From a bacterium (lineage in GTDB: Bacteria > Bacillota_I > Bacilli_A > RF39 > UBA660), in the NCBI GenBank assembly GCA_014846175.1, contig RKAV01000021.1, positions 1 through 22,500 of the forward strand: a stretch of 22,500 bases of DNA, read 5' to 3'. Below are positions 7,096 through 15,278 of the stretch, one piece after another. The first letter of the stretch is position 1; each line of letters opens with the position of its first letter. The notes under the pieces are model-generated. The model searched no databases. It saw nothing but the letters and a program-made list of their open reading frames with translations, and was not told the origin of the DNA. A program made the translations under genes and the position numbers.

Positions 7096-7734
7096 ATGAA
7101 TATTTTGAAGAAACTTAAAGTGTATATAACTTATTTAACTACTGTTTCAATACTAGCAGTAATGATAATTTATGTTGCCTATAAGAATCCTGATTTAATA
7201 ACATTTCTTAATGTTGATAATAATTATTTTGTTGAGAGTGAAGAAACTATTAATAGTCCATTTTCTAATACTGATAATGTTGAAGTAGTAGTTAAAACTA
7301 ATACACAAAATACGCAAACTACTAATAATACTCCCACTTATGTATCTGTTAATACTAGAACGGGATATGCTTTTCCAACAGTTAGTGGGTATTATATCAG
7401 TCAAGGGTATCGTGGTACTAGTCATGATGGTATTGATATAGCAGGATGTCCATATAATTCTAATATATTTGCAGTTAATGATGGTCAAGTTGTTACTGTT
7501 TCAAGAAAATGGGATAATGGTTTATATATTGTTATTAGACATGATAACGGTTATTATACAATGTATGCTCATTTAGCTAACGCTTATGTTTCTGTAGGAC
7601 AAAGAGTTAGTAAAGGACAAGTTATTGGTGGTATGGGACGAAGTGGTTTAGCAACAGGTACACATTTACATTTTTCTTTATGGAATGCTTATCCCTATAG
7701 AGGTAGTAGCTTGAATCCTTTTAGTTTATATTAA
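7096..7734 (+). CDS. Membrane-anchored M23-family metallopeptidase
   Basis: Probable zinc-dependent peptidoglycan hydrolase (lysostaphin/LytM type) that cuts peptide cross-bridges outside the membrane. The 212-aa protein has a short basic N-terminus and one hydrophobic segment (about 12-29) serving as membrane anchor or signal. A Thr/Asn/Gln-rich linker (about 65-90) and the M23 domain (about 93-205) follow. The zinc and catalytic residues are all present: H110 and D114 in HDGID, H159 in MYAHL, and H190-L-H192 in HLHF, so it should be active. GGGAGGT precedes the ATG. It has its own promoter and a terminator, and lies upstream of the cotJ genes. It could play a SpoIIQ-like role, but its consensus vegetative promoter argues for a general cell-wall job. 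Confidence 0.9.
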   Translation: MNILKKLKVYITYLTTVSILAVMIIYVAYKNPDLITFLNVDNNYFVESEETINSPFSNTDNVEVVVKTNTQNTQTTNNTPTYVSVNTRTGYAFPTVSGYYISQGYRGTSHDGIDIAGCPYNSNIFAVNDGQVVTVSRKWDNGLYIVIRHDNGYYTMYAHLANAYVSVGQRVSKGQVIGGMGRSGLATGTHLHFSLWNAYPYRGSSLNPFSLY

Positions 7735-7765
7735 TAGGTATTTGACTATACGCCTATTTTTTTTT
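7733..7765 (+). terminator. Terminator after the M23 peptidase gene
   Basis: AATAGG pairs with CCTATT, followed by a long run of T. It separates the M23 gene from cotJB. Confidence 0.65.
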
Positions 7766-7796
7766 GGAATAAATTACTAAAGAAAGGGGAAATTTT

Positions 7797-8213
7797 ATGA
7801 ATCAACAATATCAATATCGTCCTAATTTTAATTATTTTAGACAAGTTAGTGATGATAATGAACTTTATTCTAGTAATGAGGGTTATACTTTAGGTAATAT
7901 GTTTAAAGATATTTATCAGCCATATAAGAATTATGCACCACAAGTACTAACACCTACTAGTGAACAGGATGATTTATTTTTAAGGTTAAGTGAAAAAGAA
8001 TTTGCAGCTCATGATTTGAATTTATATTTAGATCTTAATCCACAAGATGGTAATATGTTAGAAGTATTTAATCAATATCGAAAGGAAGCTAATAGTTTAT
8101 TAGAAGAATATGAGTCTAAATATGGACCTATTAATATTTCTAGTAATACTTTAGAAGATAGTCCATTTAGATGGATTATTAATAACTTTCCTTGGAATGA
8201 AGGGGGTATGTAA
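7797..8213 (+). CDS. cotJB: Spore coat protein CotJB, with a CotJA-like N-terminal segment
   Basis: Component of the inner spore coat made in the mother cell and encoded with the manganese catalase CotJC. The C-terminal part (about 55-138) is CotJB-like: FAAHDLNLYLDLNPQDGNM, then FNQYRKEANSLLEEYESKYGP, then a Trp/Pro-rich end (FRWIINNFPWN). At 138 aa it is longer than the usual CotJB (about 90 aa). The extra N-terminus has EGYTLGNMFKDIYQPYKNY. That resembles the tail of CotJA, so a CotJA-CotJB fusion is possible, and no separate cotJA is seen. AAAGGGG lies before the ATG. Its stop codon touches the cotJC start, so the two are cotranslated. No clear sporulation promoter was found in the short gap after the M23 terminator. 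Confidence 0.85.
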   Translation: MNQQYQYRPNFNYFRQVSDDNELYSSNEGYTLGNMFKDIYQPYKNYAPQVLTPTSEQDDLFLRLSEKEFAAHDLNLYLDLNPQDGNMLEVFNQYRKEANSLLEEYESKYGPINISSNTLEDSPFRWIINNFPWNEGGM

Positions 8214-8771
8214 ATGTGGAAATATCAAAAGAAATTACAATATCCAATTAATATAAAGAAAAAGGATTTAAAGATGGCCAAACTTTTAGTGACACAGTAT
8301 GGTGGTAGTAATGGTGAACTTGCTGCTGCTCTTCGTTATTTAAATCAAAGATACACTATGCCTGATAATAAAGGCCAAGCCTTACTAACTGATATTGGAA
8401 CAGAAGAACTTGCTCATATTGAAATGATTTCTACTATGGTTTATCAGTTATTAAAGAATGCTACTATTGAAGAAATAAAACAAGCTGGACTTGACCCACA
8501 CTATGCAGAACACAAACTAGCTTTATATCCTACTAATGCTGATGGAGTTCCTTTTACAGTAGATTATTTTGCTACTACAGGAGATCCTTTAGCAGATTTA
8601 GCAGAGGATATGGCAGCTGAACAAAAAGCAAGAGCTGTTTATGAGAACTTAATTGATTTAACAAATGATCCTGATGTCATTGGTCCATTATTATTCTTAA
8701 GACAAAGGGAAGTCGTTCATTATAATTTATTTAAAGATTTATTTGATGAATATCAAGAAAAGTATAGATAA
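8214..8771 (+). CDS. cotJC: Spore coat manganese catalase CotJC
   Basis: Di-manganese (non-heme) catalase-like protein of the spore coat, thought to help protect spores from peroxide. The 185-aa product begins MWKYQKKLQYPINIKKKDLKM, as is usual for the family. The metal-binding glutamates are visible: E in GGSNGELAAALRYLNQRY, EELAHIEM (about 65-72), the EDMAAEQKAR segment (about 138-147), and REVVHYNLF (about 167-175). The length fits CotJC (about 185-190 aa). It starts immediately after the cotJB stop; GGGGGT at the end of cotJB acts as ribosome binding site. A perfect hairpin terminator follows. Confidence 0.93.
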   Translation: MWKYQKKLQYPINIKKKDLKMAKLLVTQYGGSNGELAAALRYLNQRYTMPDNKGQALLTDIGTEELAHIEMISTMVYQLLKNATIEEIKQAGLDPHYAEHKLALYPTNADGVPFTVDYFATTGDPLADLAEDMAAEQKARAVYENLIDLTNDPDVIGPLLFLRQREVVHYNLFKDLFDEYQEKYR

Positions 8772-8797
8772 AGACTAGTCAGCAATGACTAGTCTTT
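8770..8797. terminator. Bidirectional terminator between cotJC and ppaC
   Basis: A perfect 12-bp inverted repeat, AAAGACTAGTCA/TGACTAGTCTTT, with a GCAA tetraloop. It sits between the converging ends of cotJC (+) and ppaC (-) and can serve both. The stop codon of ppaC follows at 8799. Confidence 0.85.
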
Positions 8798-8798
8798 A

Positions 8799-10418
8799 TT
8801 AGTTAAATACTTCCATAAGAAGTGGTACAACATGTTTCTTTCTTGAAACAACATTTTCTAAGTAAGTACCTTCTTCCATTTCTTTTCGATAAGCAAGATC
8901 CATTAAATCTTTAGCTTTTCTATTATAAATTACATAAGAACCATTTAGAATGATATCAGTTATATAAAGTGCAACAAGTGAATATTTATTAGCTTCTGCT
9001 ACTTCATCTAGTGTATCTAAATACTTATCTATATTCTTTTTAATATCATCAAAATTAGTAGTAAAGAATTGACCTATTCCCATTGTTTTATCATTTACAG
9101 TATATAATTTAAAGTCATTATATAAAACATCTTCTTCACTCATTCCTTCTAGTGATGTGCCTGCTTTAATCATATTAAGACCATATTCTTTATAATCAAC
9201 TTCTGCTATAGAAGATAGATAGTGAACTGCTTCTACATCTATAGAAGTTGCTGTTGGACTTTTTAATATTAAGGTATCAGATAATATTCCTGATAACATC
9301 ATTCCAGCCATTTCTTTAGTTATTTCAATATTCTTTTCTTTATATAGTAAATAGATAATAGTATTAGTTGAACCTACAGCCATATTTCTAAAGTTTACTG
9401 GACTAGCAGTTGTAATTGATCCTAAGTTATGGTGATCAAATATTTCTTTAATTTCTGCTTCCTCTAATCCTTCAGCACTTTGAACTTTTTCATTATGATC
9501 TACTAATATTACTTTCTTAGGATGTTTAGCTTCTAAATCAGTTATTCTTAAAAGTCCTAAACACTTACCTGTTTTACTATTAATTACTGGATAATTGGTA
9601 TGTCTTAATTTCTTATTTATTTCTAATATATCATCTACATAAATATTTTCATCAAAGGTTACAGCATCTTTAGTAGTTCTTGTCATATTACCAATATAAT
9701 TAGCTAAACTAACTAGTCTTGATACATGATAAGTATCATAACTACTTCTTATAATATTAACTTTATTCTTTCTAGCTATTTCTAGGTGTTTATCTTTAAT
9801 TTCTCCATTACCTGTTAAAATAATCATCTTAACACCATTTTCTACAGCATATTCAATAACACTATGACGATCTCCTACTATTAATATATCTGTTCTTTGT
9901 AATTTAATCGTTTCAAGGAATGTACTACTACGGTAAGCAGCTGCTAATAAATTTCCTTCTATTTCTTCATCAAACTTTAACACTTCTTCTGCTTTTAATA
10001 CTTCTAGTAAGTTACTATATGATGTTTTTAATAAATTAACTTCATCATTAATAAAGTGATGAGCTAAGTCTTTAATAGTAACTATTCCTAGTAACTTTTC
10101 TTTTTCATCTACTACTGGTACACCAGTTAAACCTTGATTTAACATATATAAGTAACTATCATAAATAGATTTAGATTGATTTAAAAAATAATGTTTGTGA
10201 TAATCTACATCTTTAAGTTGTAATTTAACATCATTTAAATACTTTGGTGTCTTAACTTTAAAATAGTCAAGAGCATAAGCTGTTTCTTTATTAATATTTC
10301 CTAAGATACGAGCTTCAGTATTTTCTCCTAATTGTTTTTTTAAATATGCTAAACTAATAGCACTACAAACAGAATCAGTATCTGGTTTTCTATGTCCAAA
10401 TATATAAGTTTTCTCCAT
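8799..10418 (-). CDS. ppaC: Manganese-dependent inorganic pyrophosphatase with CBS and DRTGG domains
   Basis: Family II pyrophosphatase (DHH superfamily) that hydrolyses PPi to phosphate and so drives biosynthetic reactions. At 539 aa it is the long, regulated form. The DHH domain opens with FGHRKPDTDS (metal-binding His and Asp). CBS1 is at about 70-125 (GVPVVDEKEKLLGIVTIKDL), a DRTGG domain at about 170-235 (LIVGDRHSVIEYAVENGVK), and CBS2 around 255-300 (YPVINSKTGKCLGLLRITDL). The DHH domain then resumes with VDHNE and DHHNLGS, and the DHHA2 domain ends with SRKKHVVP. In studied CBS-pyrophosphatases adenine nucleotides bind the CBS pair and change activity. GAGGGAG precedes the ATG. The gene has its own strong promoter overlapping the end of metG. 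Confidence 0.95.
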   Translation of the reverse strand: MEKTYIFGHRKPDTDSVCSAISLAYLKKQLGENTEARILGNINKETAYALDYFKVKTPKYLNDVKLQLKDVDYHKHYFLNQSKSIYDSYLYMLNQGLTGVPVVDEKEKLLGIVTIKDLAHHFINDEVNLLKTSYSNLLEVLKAEEVLKFDEEIEGNLLAAAYRSSTFLETIKLQRTDILIVGDRHSVIEYAVENGVKMIILTGNGEIKDKHLEIARKNKVNIIRSSYDTYHVSRLVSLANYIGNMTRTTKDAVTFDENIYVDDILEINKKLRHTNYPVINSKTGKCLGLLRITDLEAKHPKKVILVDHNEKVQSAEGLEEAEIKEIFDHHNLGSITTASPVNFRNMAVGSTNTIIYLLYKEKNIEITKEMAGMMLSGILSDTLILKSPTATSIDVEAVHYLSSIAEVDYKEYGLNMIKAGTSLEGMSEEDVLYNDFKLYTVNDKTMGIGQFFTTNFDDIKKNIDKYLDTLDEVAEANKYSLVALYITDIILNGSYVIYNRKAKDLMDLAYRKEMEEGTYLENVVSRKKHVVPLLMEVFN

Positions 10419-10442
10419 ATAACTCCCTCATTTCTGTTTAAG

Positions 10443-10471
10443 ATTATATAATAATTAATATTATTTGTCAA
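10443..10471 (-). promoter_or_regulatory. Consensus sigma-A promoter of ppaC
   Basis: On the minus strand a perfect TTGACA (10466-10471) and a perfect TATAAT (10443-10448) with 17-nt spacing. The -35 includes the TGA stop codon of metG. Confidence 0.85.
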
Positions 10472-12094
10472 AATTTATTTGTTACATTTAATCCTATCCT
10501 GTCTTTATCATATCTGATAAATAATGGTGTTATTTCACCTTTTATATTTACAGTTTCTAGTCTTTGATAATTCCAACTATTTATACTACTATTTAAGTAT
10601 TCCTCTACTCTTTTAGTAGTTTCTATTAAATATGGTTTTAATAAATTATTAATGTTTAATATAATATTAGAACAATTATATAAAACTTTTTCACACTCCA
10701 TACTGTTTTCTTTAGACAATTTCCAAGGCTCATTTTCATCAAAATACTTATTGGCATGACTAATAAAGTTAAATATTTCTGCTAATCCTTCCTTAGTATC
10801 TCCATTATCAATTAAATTACCAACTCTTTCATATAGTTCTACTAATGCATTTTCAATTTGATTATCAATAATGATATTATCTAATTTTCCTTGAAATGAT
10901 TTATTTATAAATACTAAAGTTCTATTGACAAAATTTTCCCACTTTCCAAACAATTCACCATTTATAGAGCTGATAAAGCCTTCGTATGTAAAATTAAAAT
11001 CTCTTGTTTCAGGATTGTTAATACTTAAAAAATAGCGAATAGAATCTAGTGAATAATTATCAAGTAAATATCTCAAAGTGATATAGTTTCCCTTACTTTT
11101 TGATAATTTTTCTCCTTCTATAGTGATATATTCATCTGATATTATCTTATCAGGTAATCTATAATTATCTTTAGTAGCTAAAAGTAATGCTGAAAATATA
11201 ACGGTATGAAATGGAATATTATCTTTAGCATGAACTAGATATATTTTACTATCATCATGTTTCCAAAAGTCTTCCCACTTTAAATTATTAGACTCTGCAT
11301 ATTTTTTACTAGCAGTTACGTAACCCCATACATTTTCAAACCACCCATATATCTTTTTATCTCTAAAACCATCTATAGGAATGTCTATTCCATAATTTAA
11401 ACTTCTTGAAACACATCTATCTGGAATTCCTTCTTTTAAATATCTTTCTGTAAAATTAACCGCATTACTTCTCCATTCTTTTCTTTGTCTTGCCAACAAG
11501 TCATTGATTTCATTTTGAAAATTTGAAAGTTTAAAATATAGATTCTTTGTTTTTCTATAAGAAGTATTGCCACCACAAATAGCACATTTTATCTCTTTCA
11601 CTTTATCTATTGTAAGTAAACTACCACACTTTTCACACTCATCGCCCTTTATTTCTGCACTACAGTTTGGACATATTCCAATAATATAGCGATCGGCCAA
11701 AAACAAATTACAATGTTCACAATATAATTGTTCTTCCTCTTTTTCATATAAGTAGCCATTATTATAATATTTTATAAATTGATTTTCTACAAACCTTTTA
11801 TGATATTCATCATCAGTTCTATTATATAAATCAAAACTTATCCCAAATTCTTTAAAGTCTTTAGCAAAAGATATATGACATTTATCAACTATTTCTTTAG
11901 GACTCTTATTTTCCTTTAAAGCTTTTACTTCAGTTGGTGTTCCATGACAATCGGTTCCAGATACCAATATAACATTATTACCTTTAAGTCTATGGTATCT
12001 TGCTATTACATCACCTGGTAAACTACTAGCTGCATGACCTATATGCAACTCTCCATTGGCAAAAAGGCCAACTAATTCCTATTATTATATTCAT
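10468..12094 (-). CDS. metG: Methionine--tRNA ligase with an apparent frameshift near the start
   Basis: Class I synthetase that charges tRNA-Met. The open frame from 12048 (a TTG) downwards starts directly at HIGH, which cannot be the true start because the first strand of the nucleotide fold would be missing. Upstream, from an ATG at 12094, the codons read MNIIIGISWPF and then go out of frame. Removing one T from a run of five (12061-12065) gives ANGELHIGH, as expected of the family. The rest is intact: two zinc-knuckle pairs (CEHC/CPNC and CEKC/CAICGG, about 125-175), GWFENVWGYV, KLSKSKGN and a helical anticodon domain. It has no C-terminal EMAP-like tRNA-binding domain. It resembles the MetRS2-type enzymes. 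The T-box leader upstream controls it. It could be a sequencing indel, a true mutation, or programmed +1 frameshifting at CCU-UUU-U. Confidence 0.85.
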
Positions 12095-12115
12095 TTTATC
12101 TTCTTCTTTCCTTAA

Positions 12116-12153
12116 CAAAAAACCTCCTAGAAAATCATTGACTTTCTAAGAGG
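12116..12153 (-). terminator. T-box terminator of metG
   Basis: On the minus strand CCTCTTAGAAAG pairs with TTTTCTAGGAGG (12 bp including two G-T wobbles) around a 7-nt loop, followed by TTTTTT. It competes with the T-box antiterminator because both use the CCTCTT segment. Confidence 0.85.
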
Positions 12154-12398
12154 TGAATATATTCACGTTACCACTCTTATTTTTTAATATATTGCTATAT
12201 TAAACTCACTAACCTACTTATGTCCCAGCATAGCTATAGGTATCTGCTATAACAGGCATTCCCGCAATGACCTACTATTATTTCAGTCATTGACCTTGAG
12301 AGCCATGTTCAAAAAATACTTTCATCCTCTTTTTCGCCTAACAGTGGTCTCTAAAATGACTATATTTTCATACTCTTTCTCGCATTGGTTTTATGAAT
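12116..12398 (-). promoter_or_regulatory. Methionine T-box leader (tRNA-Met sensing)
   Basis: A T-box is a leader RNA that binds uncharged tRNA and then lets transcription continue. On the minus strand the antiterminator at 12148-12178 is clear. AAGAG pairs with CTCTT, a 7-nt bulge TGGTAAC follows, then a GTGAAT/ATTCAC helix. The bulge's UGGU can pair with the ACCA end of a tRNA with discriminator A, as in tRNA-Met. The long stem I region lies at about 12270-12345, closed by AGTCATT/AATGACT. GAAC-ATG-G at 12303-12310 offers ATG as the likely specifier codon (12304-12306), in agreement with the downstream methionyl-tRNA synthetase. A terminator with TTTTTT completes the switch. Confidence 0.88.
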
Positions 12399-12404
12399 GA
12401 TTAG

Positions 12405-12434
12405 ATTATATCATCTTTAACACTAAAATGTCAA
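12405..12434 (-). promoter_or_regulatory. Sigma-A promoter of the metG T-box transcript
   Basis: On the minus strand a perfect TTGACA (12429-12434) and a perfect TATAAT (12405-12410) with 18-nt spacing, immediately upstream of the T-box leader. Confidence 0.8.
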
Positions 12435-12505
12435 ATTTTAAACAACTTAGGACGCGATAAAACCCTGTTAGAATAGATAATAATATAGTATATCTATCCA
12501 TTTAC

Positions 12506-13990
12506 TTATTTATTAATACCCTTTTGTTTTTCCAATATATTAAGTAACTTTTGTCCTGATAGATTAATATTATTATTTATTATTTCATCACCAAATTTTA
12601 AATCTCCACTCAATTTAATTCCAGGTATTACTTTATCTAAATAAATACCTTGCAAACTTAAATCATGTTTATCTTTAAAACTGTCCTTTTCAAAATCAGA
12701 ATATCTTCCAAGTTTCATAATGGAATTTCCATCAGTAAAATACATAAAGTTTGTTTGTGATTCTGGAATAACTATTTCTAAATCATTTAGTTTTTCAACT
12801 GACATTTCCTTTAAAGATATGAGTTTTATTAAGATTGTCTGAACTTCACTTTCATCAAATTTGGAAGTAATAGTATCAGAAAAAGAAACATCTAAACTTG
12901 ATAATTGTTTTTTTAGTAATTCATCTAATATACAGTTTTTTTCTTTAAGCGATGGATTTGTGTTATTAATTTTAGTAAAGTATACACAAGCCGATTTAAC
13001 TAGTTCAAAATCAAAATATTGCATTCTATTCAAATTATCGATTAAATAATCTACAGTTACTTCTGATAATTTATCGCATTGTTCAACGATCCCTATATTA
13101 GAAATATTTTTCTTTTCAACTATTTCTAAAACTTTACCATATCTGCTGCTAAACAATTCTTCAAACCAAGAAGAAAATTCTTTATTATATTCTTCTAAGC
13201 TTAATTCACCATTTTCAACTATTTCATAGTTTAACTTATACAAATTCTTTCTTCTAGTTTCTTTTCTTTCTTCAAAAGAGGATAAATTATATAAAGAACT
13301 ATACCCATGATTATATATTAGTAATGCACAAGAGTTTATTAATTCACCAAATTGGCTGTCATTTAATTTACAGTCCAAAATTCGAGTTATATTATCAAAT
13401 ATATTTTTCTTATTATTAATATTAGGCTCATGCATCATTTCTTCAATTAGTTTTGCATCATTGCCAAGAATTATTTTAAATACATTTAAATAGAATTTTT
13501 CTATTGGATAGGAAGTATCATAATGTTCAAAATCACCTCTACATTTAAAATTATATGAACTGGAATAATTATATTCCAACTCACCTACTAATAAATCGTC
13601 CTGATAATCACTAGCAATTGCTTCTTCCATCTTTGTAAAAAAGTCATCGTTATTTTCTTTTCCATCATCTAAAAAAGTATTATTATCAATACACAATGTA
13701 CCTAATGCATGTTCTACCTCGTGTATAGTAGCAGTTACTACTCTATATAAATGAATATGAGGAAGCTTCCAACCATATAAATTTACATTAATTACTTTTT
13801 TTGACCTATCGCAACTACCTGATGCTCCTACCTTATTAATAAAAGAATATTTCCATTCAGTTAATAACTTATCAATTTTGCCTTGACCATACTTTTTAAT
13901 CATAAGCGGATACATACACACTAAATCATAACTAAATTCATCAGGATACTCATTTTGTTTACATATTTCTATCAACTTACTTAATTCCAT
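12506..13990 (-). CDS. Uncharacterised protein with an HEVEH zinc-protease motif
   Basis: I do not recognise the family. The 494-aa protein has no signal peptide or membrane segment, so it looks cytoplasmic unless exported another way. The N-terminal part contains TATIHEVEHALG (His90-Glu91-Val-Glu-His94), the zinc-binding HExxH signature with hydrophobic flanks. KMEEAIASDY follows about 28 residues later, and its Glu122 or Glu123 could be a third zinc ligand as in gluzincin-type peptidases. The remainder is helical and acidic/Asn-rich with no recognisable motif; the last 100 residues look beta-rich (YFTDGNSIMKLGRYSDF, GIYLDKVIPGIKLSGDLKF). Its ATG sits one base after the stop of the broken small gene, suggesting one operon. 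No good ribosome binding site of its own is visible. It could be a peptidase, a toxin-like effector or a degenerate enzyme. Confidence 0.7.
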   Translation of the reverse strand: MELSKLIEICKQNEYPDEFSYDLVCMYPLMIKKYGQGKIDKLLTEWKYSFINKVGASGSCDRSKKVINVNLYGWKLPHIHLYRVVTATIHEVEHALGTLCIDNNTFLDDGKENNDDFFTKMEEAIASDYQDDLLVGELEYNYSSSYNFKCRGDFEHYDTSYPIEKFYLNVFKIILGNDAKLIEEMMHEPNINNKKNIFDNITRILDCKLNDSQFGELINSCALLIYNHGYSSLYNLSSFEERKETRRKNLYKLNYEIVENGELSLEEYNKEFSSWFEELFSSRYGKVLEIVEKKNISNIGIVEQCDKLSEVTVDYLIDNLNRMQYFDFELVKSACVYFTKINNTNPSLKEKNCILDELLKKQLSSLDVSFSDTITSKFDESEVQTILIKLISLKEMSVEKLNDLEIVIPESQTNFMYFTDGNSIMKLGRYSDFEKDSFKDKHDLSLQGIYLDKVIPGIKLSGDLKFGDEIINNNINLSGQKLLNILEKQKGINK

Positions 13991-13991
13991 T

Positions 13992-14171
13992 TTATATCAC
14001 AATTACCTTTCCATCTAAATTACATATATAAGTATTTGGTATTTTCGCTTTTATTTCTTTTAATCCATCTAAACTTTATATGTACCATGCAATAATGTAC
14101 TTTTTTTAAATAGACTGCATCACCTATTTGATAAGTTTTTTTGACAACTTAATATATTCTTCCTTAGTCAA
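13992..14171 (-). pseudogene. Broken gene for a small (about 60-aa) protein
   Basis: A TTG start at 14171 has AGGAGTGAG upstream and reads MTKEEYIKLSKK, then stops. One lost base in a run of A near 14126-14132 restores TYQIGDAVYLKKVHYCMVHI. A second shift near 14073-14078 restores SLDGLKEIKAKIPNTYI and CNLDGKVIVI, ending at TAA (13992-13994). The two indels compensate each other, so the original gene would have been one frame of about 60 codons placed directly before the HEVEH gene. I do not know the family. The reading depends on my manual frame reconstruction; decay or sequencing errors are both possible. Confidence 0.5.
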
Positions 14172-14219
14172 AAATCTCACTCCTAACTTTTTGATTCGTC
14201 ATGTTTCTAATAAAATAAA

Positions 14220-15212
14220 CTATCTTTTATTATTAAGAATATAAGTATAAGAGTCACGACACATATCTTCTAAGGTCTTTGTTGGATTAAAGCCTAATTC
14301 TTCTTTTGCTTTAGTATTATCAGCATAACAACTAGCTATATCTCCTTCTCTTCTTCCTACTATTTTATAATTAACTTTAATATTATTTACTCTTTCAAAA
14401 GTTTTAACTAGTTCTAAAACACTATACCCTGAACCAGTACCTAAGTTATAAATATTTAATCCTTTAGCTTTCTTAAGAGCTAGTACATGTCCTTTAGCAA
14501 GATCTACAACATGGATATAATCTCTTACCCCTGTTCCATCTTTAGTATCATAATCATCTCCAAAGACACTTAAACATTCTAACTCTTTAGTAGCTACTCT
14601 AACAATATAAGGCATAAGATTATTTGGTATACCATTAGGACTTTCTCCTAATAAGCCTGTTTCTTCATTACCAATTGGGTTAAAATATCTTAAGATAGTA
14701 ATATCTAGATCATTATCTGCTTTATATATGTCTTTTAGAATCAGCTCTATCATTAATTTTGTTGTTCCATAAGGATTAGTTGTTGATAATGGAAAACTCT
14801 CTTTAATTGGTAATTCTTTAGGTGTACCATACACAGTAGCACTTGATGAGAATATAAACTTTTTACAGTTATATTTTTTCATTACCTCAAGTAGATATAG
14901 AGTTGATATTAAATTATTTTCATAATACATAAGTGGTTTCTTAACACTTTCTCCTACTGCTTTATAACCAGCAAAATGAATTACTGCTTCTATATTTTCT
15001 TTACTAAATATTTCTTCTAGCAAACTCTTATTGCAAACATCTCCTTCATAAAGCTTCACATCTTTACCAGTAAGTGTTTTTATCTTTGCTATAACATCTT
15101 TTTTACTATTACTAAAGTTATCAATAATAACTACTTCATAATTATTTTTTAATAATTCACAAACGGTATGACTTCCAATATAGCCACATCCTCCTGTTAC
15201 TAATACTTTCAT
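14220..15212 (-). CDS. galE: UDP-glucose 4-epimerase GalE
   Basis: Interconverts UDP-glucose and UDP-galactose (Leloir pathway and supply of galactose for cell-surface glycans) with bound NAD. At 330 aa it is standard. The Rossmann NAD motif TGGCGYIGSH is at residues 6-15. The catalytic residues are in SSSATVYG (about 122-129) and the YGTTK motif (Tyr-x-x-x-Lys, about 147-151). NPIGNEETGLLGESPNGIPNNL-type substrate-loop residues and GTGVRDYIHVVDLA (about 217) follow. GGGAGGT precedes the ATG by seven bases. It is the last gene of the efp side, separated from efp by a terminator. No other sugar genes are adjacent. Confidence 0.95.
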   Translation of the reverse strand: MKVLVTGGCGYIGSHTVCELLKNNYEVVIIDNFSNSKKDVIAKIKTLTGKDVKLYEGDVCNKSLLEEIFSKENIEAVIHFAGYKAVGESVKKPLMYYENNLISTLYLLEVMKKYNCKKFIFSSSATVYGTPKELPIKESFPLSTTNPYGTTKLMIELILKDIYKADNDLDITILRYFNPIGNEETGLLGESPNGIPNNLMPYIVRVATKELECLSVFGDDYDTKDGTGVRDYIHVVDLAKGHVLALKKAKGLNIYNLGTGSGYSVLELVKTFERVNNIKVNYKIVGRREGDIASCYADNTKAKEELGFNPTKTLEDMCRDSYTYILNNKR

Positions 15213-15252
15213 TTTTATTACCTCCCGTTTTTTATAATATCATTTTTTTAGG

Positions 15253-15278
15253 AAGAAAAAAAGAGCTTTTATGCTCTT
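15253..15278 (-). terminator. Terminator of the rpmG-efp transcript
   Basis: On the minus strand AAGAGC pairs with GCTCTT around a 6-nt loop, followed by TTTTTTT. The efp stop codon lies in the loop. Confidence 0.8.

Noticed and set aside
7195..7488. Open frame on the minus strand opposite the M23 gene
   Set aside because: Shadow of the M23 coding frame; low-complexity Ile/Ser/Asn product and no ribosome binding site.
12117..12398. A tRNA or small-RNA gene upstream of metG
   Set aside because: The antiterminator bulge, terminator and specifier show a T-box leader; no tRNA cloverleaf is present.
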